A stretch of DNA of 64,000 nt, taken from contig CACDYZ010000004.1 of the NCBI GenBank assembly GCA_902557145.1, positions 1 through 64,000 on the forward strand. The letters are read 5' to 3'. Made by a program: the position numbers and the translations under genes. The notes below the pieces were generated by a model. The model saw nothing but the letters and a program-made list of their open reading frames with translations, searched no databases and was not told the origin of the DNA. Shown piece after piece: positions 19,057 through 28,541 of this stretch (positions are counted from its first letter, which is position 1; every line of letters begins with the position of its first letter). This DNA comes from an uncultured Alphaproteobacteria bacterium (GTDB taxonomy: Bacteria; Pseudomonadota; Alphaproteobacteria; HIMB59).

Positions 19057-20739
19057 TTATATTAATACAATAAGCAGCATTATAAATAATATTGATATGA
19101 GAATTGTTGCTGCAAAACTAGGTGTTGTAACTTTTATATACGATGAATTACTAAATTTTTGAGATTTATTTAATATCAATCTGAAAAAAAACCTTAAATT
19201 TTCATAAATTAATTCTGTTAACAAACCTATTTTTTTAAATAGCGGTTTTCCTATACCTGGGAGCATTTTTCTATAAAACCAATCGGAATTTAATACTGTA
19301 GATCTAATCTCTGAGGGATAAAGTTTAAATTTAACGAGAAATAGAAATGCAATAATAGCAAAAACTAAAAGTTGAAGCTGACTTATAACATGGTCTATCG
19401 TATATGGTTGGTACTCAACAGTGTATGGAAGTATCTGGTATAAGTATTTAGGGAAAACACCAATTCCAATACATAAAACAGCAGCAATACCCATCGCTAT
19501 AAGCATATTAATGGGTGCTTCTTTCACTTTTGATTTTCTCTCATGCGCAAAAAATGCAAAATAAGGTATCTTTATTCCTGAGTGCTCTAACACACCTGCA
19601 GATGCAAAAAATAATACAAAATAAATTAAAACCATACCCATACCGCCTAATGAGGACATGATTAAAGACTTCGCTACAAAACCACTAAACAATGGAAAGG
19701 CGGAAATAGACATGGCACCTATGATGCAAAAGATTGTAGTAAAGGGCATGTATTTATATAGGCCCCCTAATTCTGAAGCTTTTGTGGTTCCTGCTCTGTA
19801 TAAAACAGCTCCCATGCTCATAAAAAGTAAGGCTTTATATATGATATGAACAAATGCATGAGCCACTGTTCCATTAAGTGAAAGCTCCGTTCCGATACCA
19901 ATACCAACAACCATAAAACCTAATTGGTTATTTAGACTAAAAGATAAAACCCTTCTTAAATCATTTTCAATTACAGCAAAAAAGACAGGGAACGCTGTCA
20001 TAATAGCTCCAATCCAAATCAATGAGTCTGTGCCTGGAAACGTTCTGGCTAATGCATAAATAGCTAGTTTTGTTGTAAATGCCGATAACGCCACTGTACC
20101 CGTAACAGAAGATTCAGGGTATGAGTCTTGTAACCAACCATTTAAAAAGGGAAAGGCGGCTTTAATTCCAAAAGCAATAAATATAAAAATTCCAAAATCT
20201 GTAGTCAGGTCTAAAACAGTTAAGTTGTGATTTCCAGTTTGATACAACAACAAACATGCTCCAATTAAAAGCAATACGCCTGAGGAGACTTGAATGATCA
20301 AATATCTCATGGCTGCGTCTCTTGCTGCTTTAGTATTTCCTGCAAATACTATGAAAACTGAAGTTAGAGCCGTGGCTTCCCACCATATAAATAAACTAAA
20401 GAAGTCACCAGCATGAAGTGCACCTATCGCTGAACCGGCATAAGCAAGTGTCGCCATATGCTCCATTAAGTTTTTACTATGCCAACTAAAAATAATGACT
20501 AGAACAGCTGCAATATGAAAAATGATAGAAAAAGGAAAAGTTAAGCTATCTGATTGATATAATATTAAATTTAATCCAAGTACGTCCCACTCTAAAAAAG
20601 TTCCATAACCATTGAATAATGATAAGGCTGACAAACCAACCGAAAGTAACATTGCAGGGTGTCTAAAATATTGTGGTATTGTTGGTAATAAGAATGAAGT
20701 GAGTATCATTATTAAACCTGGAATAATGTTACTGATCAT
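19057..20739 (-). CDS. Mrp-type antiporter, third D-like (proton-channel) subunit
   Basis: 560 residues with about fourteen membrane segments, related to NuoL/NuoM/MrpD ion-translocating subunits. Conserved parts include the LFIWWEATALTSVFIVF glutamate helix, the FGIKAAFPFLNGWLQDSYPESSVTGTVALSAFTTK half-helix lysine region and a HAFVHIIYKALLFMSMG segment. Its long C-terminal part (LNSDWFYRKMLPG onward) resembles the extra C-terminal helix of related antiporter subunits. It is the last gene of the operon and overlaps the 77-residue gene by 11 bases. Confidence 0.88.
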   Translation of the reverse strand: MISNIIPGLIMILTSFLLPTIPQYFRHPAMLLSVGLSALSLFNGYGTFLEWDVLGLNLILYQSDSLTFPFSIIFHIAAVLVIIFSWHSKNLMEHMATLAYAGSAIGALHAGDFFSLFIWWEATALTSVFIVFAGNTKAARDAAMRYLIIQVSSGVLLLIGACLLLYQTGNHNLTVLDLTTDFGIFIFIAFGIKAAFPFLNGWLQDSYPESSVTGTVALSAFTTKLAIYALARTFPGTDSLIWIGAIMTAFPVFFAVIENDLRRVLSFSLNNQLGFMVVGIGIGTELSLNGTVAHAFVHIIYKALLFMSMGAVLYRAGTTKASELGGLYKYMPFTTIFCIIGAMSISAFPLFSGFVAKSLIMSSLGGMGMVLIYFVLFFASAGVLEHSGIKIPYFAFFAHERKSKVKEAPINMLIAMGIAAVLCIGIGVFPKYLYQILPYTVEYQPYTIDHVISQLQLLVFAIIAFLFLVKFKLYPSEIRSTVLNSDWFYRKMLPGIGKPLFKKIGLLTELIYENLRFFFRLILNKSQKFSNSSYIKVTTPSFAATILISILFIMLLIVLI

Positions 20740-20962
20740 AATAATCCTCCTTTCTCATTAAGAATTTTCTTAACCACTTTCCTAACAAAACAATAAAAAC
20801 AAAACTTATAAATCCAAAAAAAGCTGGAAAACCATAAATCTCAGCAAATGAAAAATACTCATGTCTATGGAATGTAAAATCTAAAAAAATTAAGAGAGCC
20901 CCAATAATCAGTATGTACTTTGTAAAACTTTTACCCATACTTTTTAAATCATTCTTCTTCAT
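20729..20962 (-). CDS. Small two-helix membrane protein in the Mrp operon
   Basis: 77 residues with two hydrophobic stretches (about 14-27 and 44-62) and charged ends (KKNDLKSMGKS and RKEDYYDQ). It lies between two large D-like subunits with immediate junctions on both sides (it starts 1 base from the upstream stop and overlaps the next gene by 11). It is therefore surely part of the antiporter operon. Not recognised as a canonical MrpA-G subunit; an accessory subunit is the simplest guess. Confidence 0.7.
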   Translation of the reverse strand: MKKNDLKSMGKSFTKYILIIGALLIFLDFTFHRHEYFSFAEIYGFPAFFGFISFVFIVLLGKWLRKFLMRKEDYYDQ

Positions 20963-22414
20963 TTAACTCACTATTACTCCACTTACATTATTTAAGAAAT
21001 AGTTTGCATAAAAAAAGAATATTAAACAACTCAATCCGGTAATTACTGGTGGCCAAACAGTTAAAGGAGCTTTCGTTAATTTTACTTCTCTTATAGAATT
21101 TTTAGTAAATCCTATTACAACTGGTTGTAATAAATAATAAATATTCAAAAGTGAGGATATGCCTAAAATTATAGCAACAATAATAAATTCTCTCTCAATA
21201 GAACCCATTATTAAATAAAATTTGCTCCATGACCCTATAAATGGAGGAACCCCGATAATTGACAGAGCTCCTAAAGTGTAAGCAAAAAATATTAATGGTA
21301 ATTTAAAACCCATACCTTTTAGTTCACTTACCTTTTTAATGTGGGCTGTTACATAAATAGCACCAGCACAAAAAAACAAGGTTATCTTAGCCAGAGCATG
21401 AGTAATTATATGAAAGGAAGCTCCTTTTAACGCTAGTGATGAAGCCAAAGCAGCTCCTAGAATTATATAAGAAAGTTGACTAATAGTAGAGTAAGCTAAT
21501 CTAGTTTTTAAATCATCTTTTGTAATTGCAATGATACTGGATGCCATAATTGTAAAACATGCTAACCAAACTAACCAATCTGAGCTTTTTGTTTGAAGTA
21601 AGAATTCAGGACCTACTATATAAACAATAACTACAAGAAAGCTAAAAACACCAGCTTTTACAACAGCTACTGCATGAAGTAGAGCAGAAACTGGAGTTGG
21701 AGCTACCATTGCTGCCGGTAACCATCGATGAATTGGCATAATTGCTGCTTTACCAATTCCAAATACAAGCATGGCTATTAGAAGAGAAAGGTACTCTGCT
21801 GGAAACTGATTTATTAATATTCCTCCATCTTGAAAATCCAGAGTCCCTGTCTCTAGCCAAATCCAAAATATAGCCGGTAAGAAAAATATTAAAGAAGTGC
21901 CGACTAAAATAGATAAATAAAGTCTTCCTGCAGATTGTGACTCAGCATTTTGTTTATGTCCAACTAAAGGGAAAGTTGAAAATGTTAATATTTCATAAAA
22001 AATAAATAAGACTAGCAGATTTCCAGACCAAGCTATTGCCAGAGCAGCATGGATTGCAATTGAATAAAAAATTACAAATCTTGTTTGATTTTTTTCACCA
22101 GCTCCCCTCATATAGCCTATAGTATAAATAGAAGCCAGTATCCAAAGAGATGAGGCTACTAAACTAAAAATAGATCCAAGAGGGGATACTTTAAAAGTAA
22201 AATCTACTCCATCAAAAAGTGTAAAAAAAGTTATTTGAAATATTTCGTTATTTTGTATGCCATGAAAAATTTTTAAACTTATTAAAAAAGTTACTAGACC
22301 ACCTATTATACCAAAAGAGTCTCTTAAATTATTATTATATCTACAGATATAAGAAAATAATGCTGCAAATAATGGGGTAATAATACCCAGTATGATTAAA
22401 AAAGAATTACTCAA
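20963..22414 (-). CDS. Mrp-type antiporter, second D-like subunit
   Basis: 483 residues, about fourteen transmembrane segments, a NuoN/MrpD-family subunit. Functional-looking residues are Glu in LFIFYEILTFSTFPLVGH, Lys in FGIGKAAIMPIHRWLPAAMVAPTPVSALLHAVAVVKAG and His in SFHIITHALAKITLFFCAGAI. These are the charges thought to carry protons or Na+. It overlaps the upstream D subunit by 4 bases. Confidence 0.9.
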   Translation of the reverse strand: MSNSFLIILGIITPLFAALFSYICRYNNNLRDSFGIIGGLVTFLISLKIFHGIQNNEIFQITFFTLFDGVDFTFKVSPLGSIFSLVASSLWILASIYTIGYMRGAGEKNQTRFVIFYSIAIHAALAIAWSGNLLVLFIFYEILTFSTFPLVGHKQNAESQSAGRLYLSILVGTSLIFFLPAIFWIWLETGTLDFQDGGILINQFPAEYLSLLIAMLVFGIGKAAIMPIHRWLPAAMVAPTPVSALLHAVAVVKAGVFSFLVVIVYIVGPEFLLQTKSSDWLVWLACFTIMASSIIAITKDDLKTRLAYSTISQLSYIILGAALASSLALKGASFHIITHALAKITLFFCAGAIYVTAHIKKVSELKGMGFKLPLIFFAYTLGALSIIGVPPFIGSWSKFYLIMGSIEREFIIVAIILGISSLLNIYYLLQPVVIGFTKNSIREVKLTKAPLTVWPPVITGLSCLIFFFYANYFLNNVSGVIVS

Positions 22415-23907
22415 TTTTGATAACCTGATATTAGATAGTCTGCGGACAAGTTAGAAAATTCTATTATTGGTGATGAATATATTCCAAAAAAAATAATAGA
22501 GACTGTAATTATCCATATTGGTAAATAAATATAAGCATCCTCTTTTTCTGATTTAAATTTAATTTCAGAAAACCACATCTGTTCCACTATTTTCCAGAAG
22601 TATGCAACAGCTAATGCTGAACTTACCGCTACCAAAGCGATAGAAAAATACATCTGGTTTGTGTAAAGAGCTTGAAATAAATACAACTTTGAAATAAAGC
22701 CATTAGTTAAAGGCAATCCAATTAAAGATAGTCCGCAAATTAGTAAAGCAAAAGAAGTTATTGGGTATTTGTAGCCAAAACCTCTTAAACTATTCAGGGT
22801 TACCCTGTCCTTATAAAGAATAGCAAAGTAACCAACAGCCATAAACAATCCTCCTTTAATTAAAGCATGATTAAATATATGGATAAAACCTGAAGTAATA
22901 CCACTGTGGTCTTTAAGACTAAAAGCCAGAGTTATGTAACCTATTTGAGCAATTGAGGAAAATGCCAAAAGTTTTTTTATATCATCTTGATATATAGCTA
23001 TCAAAGTTCCGATAAATATAGCGAGTAAAGATAAAGGATATAAAACAAAATCTAAAAATAAGCTTAAGTAACTTGGATATATTATGAATACCTCGTACAA
23101 AAGTCTCACAAAAAAATAAAGAATTGTTTTTGTAGCTAAAGCAGCCAAAAGAGTTGAAACAGCTGAGGGAGCGTAGCTATATGCAGGTGGTAACCAAATA
23201 TGGACAGGAAAAATTGCAGCTTTTACCATAAGTCCAATAAGCATAAACGACATTCCGGCAAAGATAGCTAACTGGCCATCAGAATATTGAGCCAGCTGAA
23301 TGACGAGATCATTCATATTCAACGTTCCTGTCATTGCATAAGCAAAACCAACTCCAATTACATAAAATGTGGCACCGATAGCTCCGATAATTAGATAATT
23401 AAATGCCGCTAATAACGCTTTTCTATTTTGACCTGCACCCAATGCGATTAAGGAAATAGAAGCTAAGGCAGATATTTCTAAAAAGACAAATAAATTAAAA
23501 ATATCGTTGGTTAAGATAATCCCGTTTAAACTTCCAATTGCCAACAACCACAAAGAGTAAGCTTTTCCAGAGTCTCTAGAGTCAATTTCACTTAAAAATA
23601 TTTTCCTAGAATAAAATGTAGATACCAAAACGAAAATTGAGAACAACAATTGAAGCCCAATGTTGACTCCATCTATTTTGAAAGAGATCCCCCATGGTGG
23701 TTCCCAGTTTCCAAACTCATAAATTATTAAACCTGAAATAGAAATTTCTTTAAGAAGGTGTAAAGATAAAACCAAATGTAAAACTAAAGTGACAAGTGAG
23801 ATGATCCAGGGCCATATTTTTGATGGCATGAAAGCAATTATTGCTGAAATTAATAGAGGTAAAACCACTACCAATGCAGCAGCATCATCTAAAAATATAT
23901 TAAACAT
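22411..23907 (-). CDS. Mrp-type antiporter subunit D
   Basis: 498 residues with about fourteen membrane segments. NLFVFLEISALASISLIALG, LMVKAAIFPVHIWLPPAYSYAPSAVSTLLAALATKT and FIHIFNHALIKGGLFMAVGY carry the conserved Glu, Lys and His of MrpD/NuoN-type subunits. It directly follows the MrpC-like gene with an 8-base overlap, as in canonical mrpC-mrpD order, so this copy is the best MrpD counterpart. Confidence 0.92.
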   Translation of the reverse strand: MFNIFLDDAAALVVVLPLLISAIIAFMPSKIWPWIISLVTLVLHLVLSLHLLKEISISGLIIYEFGNWEPPWGISFKIDGVNIGLQLLFSIFVLVSTFYSRKIFLSEIDSRDSGKAYSLWLLAIGSLNGIILTNDIFNLFVFLEISALASISLIALGAGQNRKALLAAFNYLIIGAIGATFYVIGVGFAYAMTGTLNMNDLVIQLAQYSDGQLAIFAGMSFMLIGLMVKAAIFPVHIWLPPAYSYAPSAVSTLLAALATKTILYFFVRLLYEVFIIYPSYLSLFLDFVLYPLSLLAIFIGTLIAIYQDDIKKLLAFSSIAQIGYITLAFSLKDHSGITSGFIHIFNHALIKGGLFMAVGYFAILYKDRVTLNSLRGFGYKYPITSFALLICGLSLIGLPLTNGFISKLYLFQALYTNQMYFSIALVAVSSALAVAYFWKIVEQMWFSEIKFKSEKEDAYIYLPIWIITVSIIFFGIYSSPIIEFSNLSADYLISGYQN

Positions 23908-24271
23908 TTAATTTATCTGACTTTAACTCCAAAGACTGTATTTCTTTTTCTTCGATTGTTTCATAGTTCCTGTAGATCTGTAGCACTAACGCTAATCCTA
24001 GTGCTGAAGTTGCAACACCAACCACAATAGCAGTCAGTATTAGGACATGTGGTAATGGATTTGAATAAGCATTTTCCATTTTTGTTAAAATAGGAGCTGT
24101 TCCGTCTAAGACTTTTGCGAGTGATACAAAAAATACAAAAACTGCAGTTTGAAAAATTGCTAAGCCAACTACCTTTTTTAAATAGTTTTGACTCGTGATA
24201 ATTATAAATAAACCACCAACCATCAGTAATATAAAGGCAAAATGGTTCCAAAAATAAATAAAGTTACTCAT
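23900..24271 (-). CDS. Mrp-type antiporter subunit C (NuoK-like)
   Basis: About 123 residues with three membrane helices, matching MrpC/NuoK. The middle helix ends in VGLAIFQTAVFVFFVSLA and the third is LPHVLILTAIVVGVATSALGLALVLQI, a classic MrpC stretch. The open frame extends upstream to 24310, but the ATG at 24271 overlaps the end of the mrpB gene and gives a normal N-terminus, so I choose it. Confidence 0.92.
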   Translation of the reverse strand: MSNFIYFWNHFAFILLMVGGLFIIITSQNYLKKVVGLAIFQTAVFVFFVSLAKVLDGTAPILTKMENAYSNPLPHVLILTAIVVGVATSALGLALVLQIYRNYETIEEKEIQSLELKSDKLNV

Positions 24272-24701
24272 TAATCTCCCCAAAAGAAGCGAAGGAGTGA
24301 TATAAGGCAATCATTACTGTTGCAACAGTGATACCTACTCCCAGTTCAACTAATATAATGCCTATATGTTGACCAGTTGAAGGGTCTGATGACAGGACAT
24401 TATAATCTAAGTACATACCATCAAGAAGAATTGAAACTATTCCAACGCCTGCGTATAACAAGACACCAACACACATTAAATATCGATTAATCATTATCGG
24501 AACTAAAGTTTCACCTTTTGAAAGCCCAAATATCATTGAATATAAAATAAAAGCAGCAGCCACTATTACTCCTGCCTGAAATCCTCCTCCTGGTCCATAG
24601 TCGCCATGGAATTGCACGTAAAGCCCAAATATAATAATCGGAGCAAAAAGAATTTTACTAACGACACTTAATACTGGACTAGATGAAATTTTATCTCTCA
24701 T
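24264..24701 (-). CDS. Mrp-type antiporter subunit B
   Basis: 145 residues with four membrane helices. FGLYVQFHGDYGPGGGFQAGVIVAAAFILYSMIFG is the MrpB (MnhB domain) signature, followed by ELGVGITVATVMIALYHSF. It overlaps the upstream DUF4040-type gene by 11 bases and the downstream mrpC by 8. Confidence 0.95.
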   Translation of the reverse strand: MRDKISSSPVLSVVSKILFAPIIIFGLYVQFHGDYGPGGGFQAGVIVAAAFILYSMIFGLSKGETLVPIMINRYLMCVGVLLYAGVGIVSILLDGMYLDYNVLSSDPSTGQHIGIILVELGVGITVATVMIALYHSFASFGEINE

Positions 24702-25263
24702 TTTTTTTATTATTTTTCTTAAAGTTTGTTTTACGATTAAGAGTGTTGCTAGTTAACAAGGCTATAACACCTAGGCCTGCAGTAAATATAACAATTGTTT
24801 CTCCAAGAGTATCAAAACCCCTATAGCTAGCTAAAATATTAGTTACGACATTTGGTATGTGAAAAAAGTCTTTGCTTTCCTTAAGGTACTCTGGAACTAC
24901 ATGAAGATGGATTGGAGCATTTGGATCTCCTAGTAATGGAAGATTAGCAATTATGATAATCAATATTAGTGATATCGATACTGCTAGGATAATACTAGGA
25001 AATAAATTTATTAATTTATTTTTTTTTCCCTCAGGTAATTTTGCAGCAGCCATTACCATTAAAATAGTTGATATACCAGAACCCACAGCAGCTTCTGTAA
25101 ATGCGACATCAACTGCATCTAAGTTTACGTAAATAGCAGAACAAAGCAAAGTAAATGCTCCAGTAAGAGCTACCACGCTTATTAATGATGTAGTTTTAAA
25201 AATAAAAAAAGTTGTTACCAGTAACAGGGAAATTAAGAAAAAATTAATTAATAAAAAGTTCAA
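24691..25263 (-). CDS. Mrp/Mbh-type antiporter subunit with DUF4040 and MbhE-like parts
   Basis: 190 residues. The first half has the DAVDVAFTEAAVGSGISTILMVMA motif of the DUF4040 (MbhD) segment found at the C-terminus of large MrpA proteins. The second half (FHIPNVVTNILASYRGFDTLGETIVIFTAGLGVIALL) matches the MbhE-like segment that also ends MrpA. The gene therefore supplies the tail of MrpA as a separate protein, and the missing NuoL-like body may be provided by one of the extra D-like subunits. Overlaps mrpG by 4 bases. Confidence 0.88.
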   Translation of the reverse strand: MNFLLINFFLISLLLVTTFFIFKTTSLISVVALTGAFTLLCSAIYVNLDAVDVAFTEAAVGSGISTILMVMAAAKLPEGKKNKLINLFPSIILAVSISLILIIIIANLPLLGDPNAPIHLHVVPEYLKESKDFFHIPNVVTNILASYRGFDTLGETIVIFTAGLGVIALLTSNTLNRKTNFKKNNKKNER

Positions 25264-25574
25264 TTTTTATTTTTTCCTTTTGGCTTATACCCTGACTCAT
25301 GAGCAAATAAAGCTATGGAATGGCCTGTTACAGGGCTGGTGAATATTAAAAATATAGGAATCAATAATAATTTAAGGCTTAATAAACTAAAACCTGAATA
25401 AATTATTAAAGCTAAGACTATAAAACCTGATCCTAGTGTATCGATTAGGCCAGCGGCATGAATTCGACTAAATACATCGGGTAACTTTATTAAGCCTAAA
25501 CTACCAGATAAAATAAAGAAGCAACCTATTGCTAATAAGATAAGAGTGATCAATTCAATATAATTATAAGACAT
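25260..25574 (-). CDS. Mrp-type antiporter subunit G
   Basis: 104 residues, three hydrophobic segments. GSLGLIKLPDVFSRIHAAGLIDTLGSGFIVLAL is the MrpG signature, and SPVTGHSIALFAHESGYKPK is the usual C-terminal stretch. It overlaps mrpF by 11 bases. Confidence 0.94.
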   Translation of the reverse strand: MSYNYIELITLILLAIGCFFILSGSLGLIKLPDVFSRIHAAGLIDTLGSGFIVLALIIYSGFSLLSLKLLLIPIFLIFTSPVTGHSIALFAHESGYKPKGKNKN

Positions 25575-25833
25575 TACTTTTTTTCCTTTTTATTTTGTAA
25601 TACCTAAGTATTGCTATGGTGCCTAAAAAATTCAAAAGTATGTACATCAAAGAAATATCTACAAAATCAGGCCTTTCAAATGCAAAACCATGAACACTAA
25701 TGCCTATTGCTATAATAGTCCCGATGCTTGATATTGATAATATTCTGTCAAAAGGAGTTGGTCCTTTGATTGCTCGAACTAAGCATAATGCTACAGAGAC
25801 CCCCAAAACAGTTAAAGTTGCAAAAAAGATCAT
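25564..25833 (-). CDS. Mrp-type antiporter subunit F
   Basis: 89 residues with three membrane helices. LCLVRAIKGPTPFDRILSISSIGTI is the MrpF signature, followed by DISLMYILLNFLGTIAILRYYK. Overlaps mrpE by 4 bases; part of the EFG-(A tail)-B-C-D-D-x-D operon. Confidence 0.94.
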   Translation of the reverse strand: MIFFATLTVLGVSVALCLVRAIKGPTPFDRILSISSIGTIIAIGISVHGFAFERPDFVDISLMYILLNFLGTIAILRYYKIKRKKSNVL

Positions 25834-26324
25834 CTATCTAAATCCGTAATTACTTTGTTCATATCATCTGTCTGCAAGTCTTCAGATAATTTCTTACTTA
25901 ATGCATGAACAAGAAATGTTTTTTTATCTACTTCTATTGTTACTGTACCCGGTGTAAGTGTTATAGCATTTGCATAGTTTGCAATACCTGTTCTATTCTT
26001 CTGAGATGCTTTAACTGTTATGAGTTGAGGAGAGTATTTACCATTCCAAATTAAAGCTGTTGTTGTTATTCCAGATTTAAAAATTTCTTTAAATAGCCAA
26101 ATCCAATAAAATGGTAATCTAAGTATGATTTTTAAAGGAAGAGAGTCTTCCTCAAGTGCTTTAGCTCTGTAAGACATCCAAAAAACAAAAAGAACGCTAA
26201 TTACACCAAAGAAAAGTAAAAGAGTTTTTAAGTAACCTGATAAAATAAACCAAAATACAAAAAGTATTATGAAATAAGTTATAAACGATAAGGTCTTAAG
26301 TGAATCTTTATTAGGTTTAGCCAC
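25830..26324 (-). CDS. Mrp-type antiporter subunit E
   Basis: 164 residues. Two to three N-terminal membrane helices, then FYWIWLFKEIFKSGITTTALIWNGKYSPQLITV and ANAITLTPGTVTIEVDKKTFLVHAL, typical of MrpE. It is the first gene of the ten-gene antiporter operon. Only 9 bases separate it from the stop of the formyltransferase-like gene upstream, so read-through from the organic-acid cluster is possible. Confidence 0.94.
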   Translation of the reverse strand: MAKPNKDSLKTLSFITYFIILFVFWFILSGYLKTLLLFFGVISVLFVFWMSYRAKALEEDSLPLKIILRLPFYWIWLFKEIFKSGITTTALIWNGKYSPQLITVKASQKNRTGIANYANAITLTPGTVTIEVDKKTFLVHALSKKLSEDLQTDDMNKVITDLDR

Positions 26325-26333
26325 TAAAAGCTA

Positions 26334-27251
26334 TTATGAGAATAAATCACCCTCTGTAAATACTGCAGTGTTCATGTCTTTTACAAATAATTTACCTTGA
26401 TCAGATTTAAACCTTGATACTTCAATAAATCCACCTTTTACAGCTATTCTAACATTCTCAACATTAATTGATATTATTTGACCTGGGAAATGCTCGGCGC
26501 TTTGTTCATCAATAAACCTACTATCAAAGAATGTATACTCGTCTCCCATAAATTCAGCCCATGCACCTGGTTGAGGGTTGCAGCCTCTTATTAGGTTATA
26601 AATTTCATTTCCAGGCTTTTTCCAATCAATTCGTGCATCACTTTTTTTACACCAAGATTCATATGTAGCTTTAGAGTCGTCTTGGGGTATTTTTGGTGCA
26701 TTTCCTGACTCAATTAGATTTGCTGCTTCTACGCAAGCATCAAGACCCAATGGAAATATTTTTTTAAAATAAACATCACCCAAAGTGTCATCAGGTGCTA
26801 TGTCGACTTCTTTTTGAAGTAATATCTCACCTTCATCTAATCCATCGTTAGGATAAAAGATTGAAAGACCTGTTTTAGTTGATCCGCCAATAATCGGCCA
26901 GTTAATAGAACTTGGACCTCTATGTAATGGAAGTAATGAAGGGTGAAAACATATTGAACCATGAGTAGGAATATCTCTTGCTCCTTCAGGAACGAAAATA
27001 ATAACATATGCCATTACACATAAATCTGCTCCATGAGACCTTATTTGGTCTAATACCTCTTGATCTTTAAAGTTTGATGGTTGGAATACTGGGAGACTTA
27101 CACTTTGGGCGTATTCCTTTACAGGGTCAACTGGCTTACCTTCTTTATCGGGCGCACAATATACTGCTACAACTTCGTGCTCTGTTTCTGTATGAAATTT
27201 TTCTAAAGCACTTTTACCAAATGCTTGTTGTCCCATTAAAATTATCTTCAT
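26334..27251 (-). CDS. Formyl-tetrahydrofolate hydrolase-domain protein (ALDH1L1 N-terminal-like)
   Basis: 305 residues of the formyltransferase family. It fits the N-terminal hydrolase domain of 10-formyl-THF dehydrogenase better than methionyl-tRNA formyltransferase: HGSICFHPSLLPLHRGPSSINW has a non-Asn residue two before the catalytic His103, as in that domain, and NDGLDEGEILLQ supplies Asp139. A C-terminal formyl-transferase domain follows (about 205-300). Neither the acyl-carrier domain nor the aldehyde dehydrogenase domain is present. It follows the formyl-CoA transferase gene by 26 bases, so it probably handles one-carbon units released by that pathway. Whether it hydrolyses formyl-THF or moves formyl from formyl-CoA is open. 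Confidence 0.8.
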   Translation of the reverse strand: MKIILMGQQAFGKSALEKFHTETEHEVVAVYCAPDKEGKPVDPVKEYAQSVSLPVFQPSNFKDQEVLDQIRSHGADLCVMAYVIIFVPEGARDIPTHGSICFHPSLLPLHRGPSSINWPIIGGSTKTGLSIFYPNDGLDEGEILLQKEVDIAPDDTLGDVYFKKIFPLGLDACVEAANLIESGNAPKIPQDDSKATYESWCKKSDARIDWKKPGNEIYNLIRGCNPQPGAWAEFMGDEYTFFDSRFIDEQSAEHFPGQIISINVENVRIAVKGGFIEVSRFKSDQGKLFVKDMNTAVFTEGDLFS

Positions 27252-27277
27252 TATGTCTCCTTAAAATTGAGTGTATC

Positions 27278-28525
27278 TTATACTGCTCCGGCTTCTCTTA
27301 CAGCTTTAATTTCATCTTCGCTCATTTGACAAAATTCCTTCAGTATCTCATCTGTATGCTCTCCAAGAAGTGGAGATCTTTCAACTTTTGCTGGAGAGTC
27401 TGATAATTTAATAGGATTGCCAACTGTTAAATATTTACCTCTTTCAGGATGATCAACCTCAACTATTGTATTGGTATCTCTTAGCCCTTGATCTTCAGCC
27501 AACTCTTTTAGAGAAAGGATTGGGCCAACTGGTATATCAAGAGGGTTGCATATATCCATAACCTCAAATTTTGTCTTAGTCATAGTCCAAGCTTCAATGG
27601 TATTAAAGATTTCATTAAGTTTTGGTAGTCTAAGCGCAGGTGTTGAGTAACTCTCGTCTTCTTTCCATTCAGGTTTTCCAATAACATCACATACTTTTTC
27701 CCAAACTGCAGCTTGAGTAATAAAATAAGTATAGGCATTAGGATCAGTCTCCCAACCTTTACATTTTAGAATTCTTCCTGGTTGACCTCCACCAGAGTCA
27801 TTACCTGCACGAGGCGTAGCGTCATCAAAAGGAATATTTTCTCCAAATTGAGAGTATTCTTTTAGAGGGCCTCTAGAGAGCCTTTGTTGATCACGAAGTT
27901 TTACTCTACAAAGATTTAAAACACCGTCTTGCATAGCAGCAGACACTCTTTGACCTTTTCCCGACTTTTCTCTGTGAAACAATGCGGTAACAATTCCTAA
28001 TGCTAGATGTAATCCTGTTCCACTATCTCCTATTTGAGCGCCAGTAACGAGCGGGACTTCACCAAGCATACCTGTTGTTGAAGCTGATCCACCTGCACAT
28101 TGAGCAACATTCTCATAAACTTTACAATCTTCGTACTTACCTGGACCAAAGCCCTTAACAGATGCATAGATCATTCTTGGATTTATCTCCTGAATTTTTT
28201 CCCAAGAAAAACCCATTCTATCTAAAGCTCCAGGAGCAAAGTTTTCGACCATCACATCACATTCTTTAATAAGTTTAGTGAATATTTTTGAACCTTCTGG
28301 TTTCTTTGGATTTAGTGTAATACTTCTTTTATTAGAATTCAGCATTGTAAAATACAAGCTGTCTGCATCAGGAACATCTCTTAATTGACCTCTAGTAGCG
28401 TCTCCTACTCCGGGTCTTTCTACTTTGACTACATCTGCACCAAACCAAGCTAATAACTGTGTACAAGTCGGACCAGATTGAACATGAGTCATGTCTAATA
28501 TTTTAACCCCTTTTAAAGCTTCCAT
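27278..28525 (-). CDS. frc: Formyl-CoA transferase (class III CoA-transferase)
   Basis: 415 residues of the CaiB/BaiF family and strikingly close to Frc of oxalate degraders. It begins [20 protein letters not shown], has [18 protein letters not shown], the catalytic Asp167 in [12 protein letters not shown], and the mobile glycine loop [17 protein letters not shown]. Frc exchanges CoA between formyl-CoA and oxalate, giving oxalyl-CoA and formate. Here the upstream gene encodes a ThDP enzyme able in principle to regenerate formyl-CoA. An aggaggaaat Shine-Dalgarno precedes the ATG. Confidence 0.88.
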   Translation of the reverse strand: MEALKGVKILDMTHVQSGPTCTQLLAWFGADVVKVERPGVGDATRGQLRDVPDADSLYFTMLNSNKRSITLNPKKPEGSKIFTKLIKECDVMVENFAPGALDRMGFSWEKIQEINPRMIYASVKGFGPGKYEDCKVYENVAQCAGGSASTTGMLGEVPLVTGAQIGDSGTGLHLALGIVTALFHREKSGKGQRVSAAMQDGVLNLCRVKLRDQQRLSRGPLKEYSQFGENIPFDDATPRAGNDSGGGQPGRILKCKGWETDPNAYTYFITQAAVWEKVCDVIGKPEWKEDESYSTPALRLPKLNEIFNTIEAWTMTKTKFEVMDICNPLDIPVGPILSLKELAEDQGLRDTNTIVEVDHPERGKYLTVGNPIKLSDSPAKVERSPLLGEHTDEILKEFCQMSEDEIKAVREAGAV

Positions 28526-28541
28526 GATTTCCTCCTAAGAT

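Noticed and set aside
23961..24251. Minus-strand frame inside mrpC
   Set aside because: Shadow frame; the MrpC frame has clear family motifs.
27252..27292. GTATCTTATAC partial palindrome between frc and the formyltransferase-like gene as a third operator
   Set aside because: Arms are short and do not share the GTATAATGTATAC core.
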